Part shown: positions 61,333 through 64,000 of the stretch, piece after piece
How the letters are laid out: the number at the start of each line of letters is the position of its first letter
How positions within the stretch are numbered: the stretch's first letter is position 1
Origin: BD2-11 sp965221785
GTDB taxonomy: Bacteria > Gemmatimonadota > Gemmatimonadetes > Longimicrobiales > Gaopeijiaceae
Assembly (NCBI GenBank): GCA_965221785.1
Contig: CBDCSR010000001.1
Span: 1 to 64,000, forward strand
Reading direction: 5' to 3'
DNA length: 64,000 nt
Program-made: the position numbers and the translations under genes
The notes under the pieces: generated by a model
What the model was told of the DNA's origin: nothing
The model's database searches: none
The model's input: the letters and a program-made list of their open reading frames with translations, nothing else

Positions 61333-62646
61333 ATGAATCGCATCATGCATCGACATCCATCGCGTAACAGCCTCCGCGCCATCGCCCTCGCGACGCTCCT
61401 CGCCCTCACGGCACTGGCCGGATCGGCTCCACGCCAGGCGCGCGCGCAGGAGCTTCCCCGCGTCGCGCCCGCCGAAGCCGGGTTCGCGCCCGGCCGCCTG
61501 GAGCGCGTCGGCGCGATGCTGGACGAATACGTCGTCGATGGGCGGTTGCCGGGCGCGGTCGTTGCCGTGCTTCGCGACGGCGCCCTGGTCTACGAGCACG
61601 CAACCGGGTTCGCCGACCTGGAGGCGCGCACGCCGCTCGCGGCGGATGCGATCTTCCGCATCGCGTCGCAGACCAAGGCCATCGTGAGCGTGGCCGTGAT
61701 GATGCTGCAGGAGGACGGCGCACTGCTGATCTCCGATCCGGTCGGCAAGTACCTGCCGGCGTTCACGGAGACCACCGTGGCCGAACCGCTGCCGGACGGC
61801 GGGTACGACGTGGTGGGGGCGCAACGGCCGATCACCGTTCGCGACCTGCTCACCCATACGGCGGGGATCGCCTACGGCATGGGCGGGCCAGGGGCGGACC
61901 GCTGGAGAGAGGCGGAGATCACCGGGTGGTATTTCGCCCACCGTGATGAACCCGTGCGCGCGACGGTCGATCGCATGGGGTCGCTGCCCTTCCAGGCCCA
62001 CCCCGGGGAGCGTTTCGTCTACGGATACAACACCGACATCCTCGGCGCGCTGGTCGAGGCCGTCTCGGGGCGGACCCTCGAGGCCTTCCTGCACTCGCGC
62101 ATCTTCGGGCCGCTGGACATGCGCGACACGCACTTCTACCTGCCGCCGGAGAAGCGGGACCGGCTTGCCACGGTCTACAGCCGCAGAACCCCGGGCGCAC
62201 TGCTGCGCGCGCCCGACGGTCCGGGCATGACGACCCAGGGACAGTATGTGGACGGTCCCCGGATCAGCTTCTCCGGAGGAGCGGGGCTGCTCTCCACGGC
62301 GCGCGACTACGCCCGCTTTCTGCAGATGATGCTGAACGGCGGCACCCTCGGCGGTGCGCGCATCCTGTCTCCCGCGAGCGTGGCGCTGATGACCAGCAAC
62401 CATGTGGGCGACCTCTTCTCACCGGGGATGGGGTTCGGACTGGGCTTCAGCGTGCGTCTCGACCTGGGGGAGGCGGGTGAGCCGGGCTCGCTCGGGGACT
62501 ACGGCTGGGGCGGTGCCTATCACACCACCTACTGGGTGGACCCTGTGGAGCGGCTGGTGTCGGTCTACTTCACCCAGGTCATTCCCGCCGCCGGCCTGGA
62601 CGACCACCAGAAGCTGCGGGCGCTGGTGTACGGCGCGCTCCGCTAG
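61333..62646 (+). CDS. Exported serine hydrolase of the beta-lactamase/DD-peptidase fold
   Basis: 437 residues. The signal RAIALATLLALTALAGSA ends in a cleavage site near ARAQ. The SxxK is Ser112-Lys115 (ASQTKA) and the YxN-type motif is YGYNTD near 231. GGAYHTTYW near the C-terminus may hold the third box, but the usual K-T-G or H-x-G is not clear. This is Pfam beta-lactamase (class C-like), a group of esterases, D-peptidases and lactamases. Substrate unknown; resistance is not implied. Confidence 0.88.
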   Translation: MNRIMHRHPSRNSLRAIALATLLALTALAGSAPRQARAQELPRVAPAEAGFAPGRLERVGAMLDEYVVDGRLPGAVVAVLRDGALVYEHATGFADLEARTPLAADAIFRIASQTKAIVSVAVMMLQEDGALLISDPVGKYLPAFTETTVAEPLPDGGYDVVGAQRPITVRDLLTHTAGIAYGMGGPGADRWREAEITGWYFAHRDEPVRATVDRMGSLPFQAHPGERFVYGYNTDILGALVEAVSGRTLEAFLHSRIFGPLDMRDTHFYLPPEKRDRLATVYSRRTPGALLRAPDGPGMTTQGQYVDGPRISFSGGAGLLSTARDYARFLQMMLNGGTLGGARILSPASVALMTSNHVGDLFSPGMGFGLGFSVRLDLGEAGEPGSLGDYGWGGAYHTTYWVDPVERLVSVYFTQVIPAAGLDDHQKLRALVYGALR

Positions 62647-62664
62647 CTTCCACGGGGTACCGAG

Positions 62665-63123
62665 CTATCCTCCGGCTTGCCGCCGGTAGTGCAGCATGCG
62701 CGCGGCGTGCGCAAAACCGTAGAAGTACCTTCGCAACCCATCCGCGGATTCAGGCGGCACTTCGGGGTCGAAGAAGAGGCGGCAGAATTCCTCTCGCGCT
62801 CGGAGAATCTCCTGACAGCGGTGGCCGTGCCAGCGCGGGTCGCCGGCGGTCAGATCGAAGAGCTCCAGCGCCCGTTCCAGGGCACCCTCGAACCGGCTCG
62901 TACGGCCGGCGCTGTGGAACCGGATCGCACGTTCCACCTCGCTGCCTACGTTTCCGAGTTGTTCCACGAGTTCCAGCCGGCCCCAGGCGCCCGCTGCGGC
63001 TCGCTTGTGGAGGGTGCGCTTCGTCGGATGATGGCCTTGATCCAGTCGCCGAACTGCTTCGTCGGTCCACCGGCGAAGCTCTTCGCGGGCGATAGGGTTC
63101 GTGACCACGCGCCCGGTAGTCAA
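62665..63123 (-). CDS. Conserved helical hypothetical protein
   Basis: 152 residues from a TTG; a GTG at 63108 is an alternative. It is Arg/Glu-rich and helical: AREELRRWTDEAVRRLDQGH, ALERALELFDLTAGDPRWHG, EFCRLFFDPEVPPESADGLR, FYGFAHAARMLHYR. It probably forms a helical bundle. No family recognised. It lies between convergent and same-strand genes with no obvious operon. Confidence 0.65.
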   Translation of the reverse strand: MTTGRVVTNPIAREELRRWTDEAVRRLDQGHHPTKRTLHKRAAAGAWGRLELVEQLGNVGSEVERAIRFHSAGRTSRFEGALERALELFDLTAGDPRWHGHRCQEILRAREEFCRLFFDPEVPPESADGLRRYFYGFAHAARMLHYRRQAGG

Positions 63124-63233
63124 TTCATCGATTCCTGGTTTGCTGGGGTAGCGGGCGTCCGCCTCGTGTCACGGGCGCGGAGAAGTGTGGAACAATAAGT
63201 TAATTGCCGGTAACCGCGCGCGGGCCCAACGCC

Positions 63234-64000
63234 TCACTCCCGCTCCGGTTCGGGCAGCCTGGCCCACACCATCCATCCCATGCACAGCACGGCGACCGCG
63301 CCGATGATGGTGTTGCCGGCGAATCCCAGGTTCGCGTAGGAATACCCCGCCACCATCGCGCCCAGCGCGAACCCCACCTGTCCGAGCGCGACCGTCAGGC
63401 TCATGAGAGAACCGCGCCGGCTGGCGGGCACGAGCGCCGTCAGGAGTGCCGAGTACGGGCTGGTGCGCATCGCGATCAGCATCATCATCACGGCGTAGAG
63501 CGGATAGGCGACCCAGAAGCTGGTGATGAGCGGCACCGTCGCGAGCATGACCACCGAGAGGCCGAGGCAGGAGGAGATCACCATCACCTTGCGGCCGACC
63601 CGGTCCGACACCCGGCCCGCCTGGGGACCCGCGATGACGTTGGCAACGCCCGCCACCAGGAACAGCGACGCGATCTGTTCGGAGGAGGCGTCGTGGAAGG
63701 CCTCCAGCCAGGTGGGGAAGTAGACCACGAAGAGGGCGACCCCGAGCGAAACCATGAAGAAGGCGAGCGCGGCAAAGGCGATCTCCGAACGGCGCAGCAT
63801 GACGGCGTAGCCCGCGATCGCCCGGTTGACCGTCAGCCGCGAGCGCCGCCGCTTCACAGCGGGCTGGGGCACCCGCGTGTACACCAGCAGGAAGGTCAGC
63901 GCCATCATGACGCCGAAGAAGTAGAAGGGGCTGCGGAAGCCGAAGTCGCCCGCCAGCAGGACACCGACGGGAATGCCGATGATGAGGCCGACGGCCGACC
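63234..64000 (-). CDS. Major facilitator superfamily transporter (5' part cut by window edge)
   Basis: About 255 residues are visible, from the middle of the protein to its C-terminus; the start lies beyond 64000. At least six membrane segments are present, e.g. IAFAALAFFMVSLGVALFVV, ASLFLVAGVANVIAGPQ, WVAYPLYAVMMMLIAMRTSP and TIIGAVAVLCMGWMVW. The loop AGRVSDRVGRKVMVISSC is the D-R-x-G-R-[RK] motif between segments of an MFS half. Substrate cannot be inferred. Confidence 0.9.
   Translation of the reverse strand, partial: SAVGLIIGIPVGVLLAGDFGFRSPFYFFGVMMALTFLLVYTRVPQPAVKRRRSRLTVNRAIAGYAVMLRRSEIAFAALAFFMVSLGVALFVVYFPTWLEAFHDASSEQIASLFLVAGVANVIAGPQAGRVSDRVGRKVMVISSCLGLSVVMLATVPLITSFWVAYPLYAVMMMLIAMRTSPYSALLTALVPASRRGSLMSLTVALGQVGFALGAMVAGYSYANLGFAGNTIIGAVAVLCMGWMVWARLPEPERE

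Noticed and set aside
61333..62646. Antibiotic resistance beta-lactamase
   Set aside because: Only the general fold and SxxK/YxN motifs are visible; many such proteins are esterases or peptidases.

Overview
The window is a high-GC bacterial chromosome segment, probably from a marine or host-associated Gemmatimonadota-like lineage. That placement is inference. It rests on composition, on the many lipoproteins that join leucine-rich or Ig-like repeats to zinc-protease domains, and on the mix of M1, M16, M23 and serine beta-lactamase-fold enzymes. I saw no rRNA or tRNA gene and no CRISPR array.

Region by region. (1) 1-5.1 kb: two minus-strand cell-surface genes, a Calx-beta/cadherin protein that runs off the left edge and a lipoprotein with Ig-like, leucine-rich and leishmanolysin-like domains. 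(2) 5.5-12.1 kb: two diverged ColE1-like mobilization modules in inverted, tail-to-tail orientation. Each has an outer structured repeat of about 0.5 kb, a candidate oriT, mobC and a relaxase gene with mobB and mobD nested in another frame. They meet at a palindrome made from two integrase 5' ends. An IS110-type element sits in the left module. (3) 12.2-21.5 kb: a minus-strand type I restriction-modification operon, hsdM - small ORF - hsdS - DUF433 - DUF5615 - hsdR. Its HsdM carries a C-terminal PIN toxin-like domain and a DUF433/DUF5615 toxin-antitoxin pair lies inside it. An AbiV-like (HEPN) gene lies upstream. (4) 21.7-40.0 kb: accessory DNA with an integrase fragment, repeat-rich lipoproteins, a decayed histidine kinase, small hypothetical genes and several gene-poor stretches. 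A 16-bp core (GCAGATCGTGCRGTCC and close variants) occurs seven times between 9.3 and 40.0 kb. Three copies sit in similar stem-loops in the same orientation at 21.8, 34.2 and 40.0 kb. (5) 40.1-64 kb: core chromosome. The plus-strand part is uvrA, a small lipoprotein, gyrA, a threonine dehydratase-like gene, a HAD phosphatase, a DsbA-like protein and a small ORF. The minus-strand part is a mocA/xdhC/xdhC/DUF402 run, a coiled-coil lipoprotein and an accA-ricT-metG-M23-M16-M16 run. An M1 peptidase and a serine hydrolase are divergent, followed by a small ORF and an MFS transporter cut by the right edge.

How it fits together: the last stem-loop lies about 65 bp upstream of uvrA, so the accessory region ends against conserved chromosome. 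The relaxase modules, integrase remnants and repeated cores show how the island could have been assembled. The restriction operon, its embedded toxin-antitoxin parts and the AbiV-like gene look like its defensive cargo. The strongest candidates for something new are the HsdM-PIN fusion in a toxin-antitoxin-bearing restriction operon and the repeated integrase-associated core and stem-loop.
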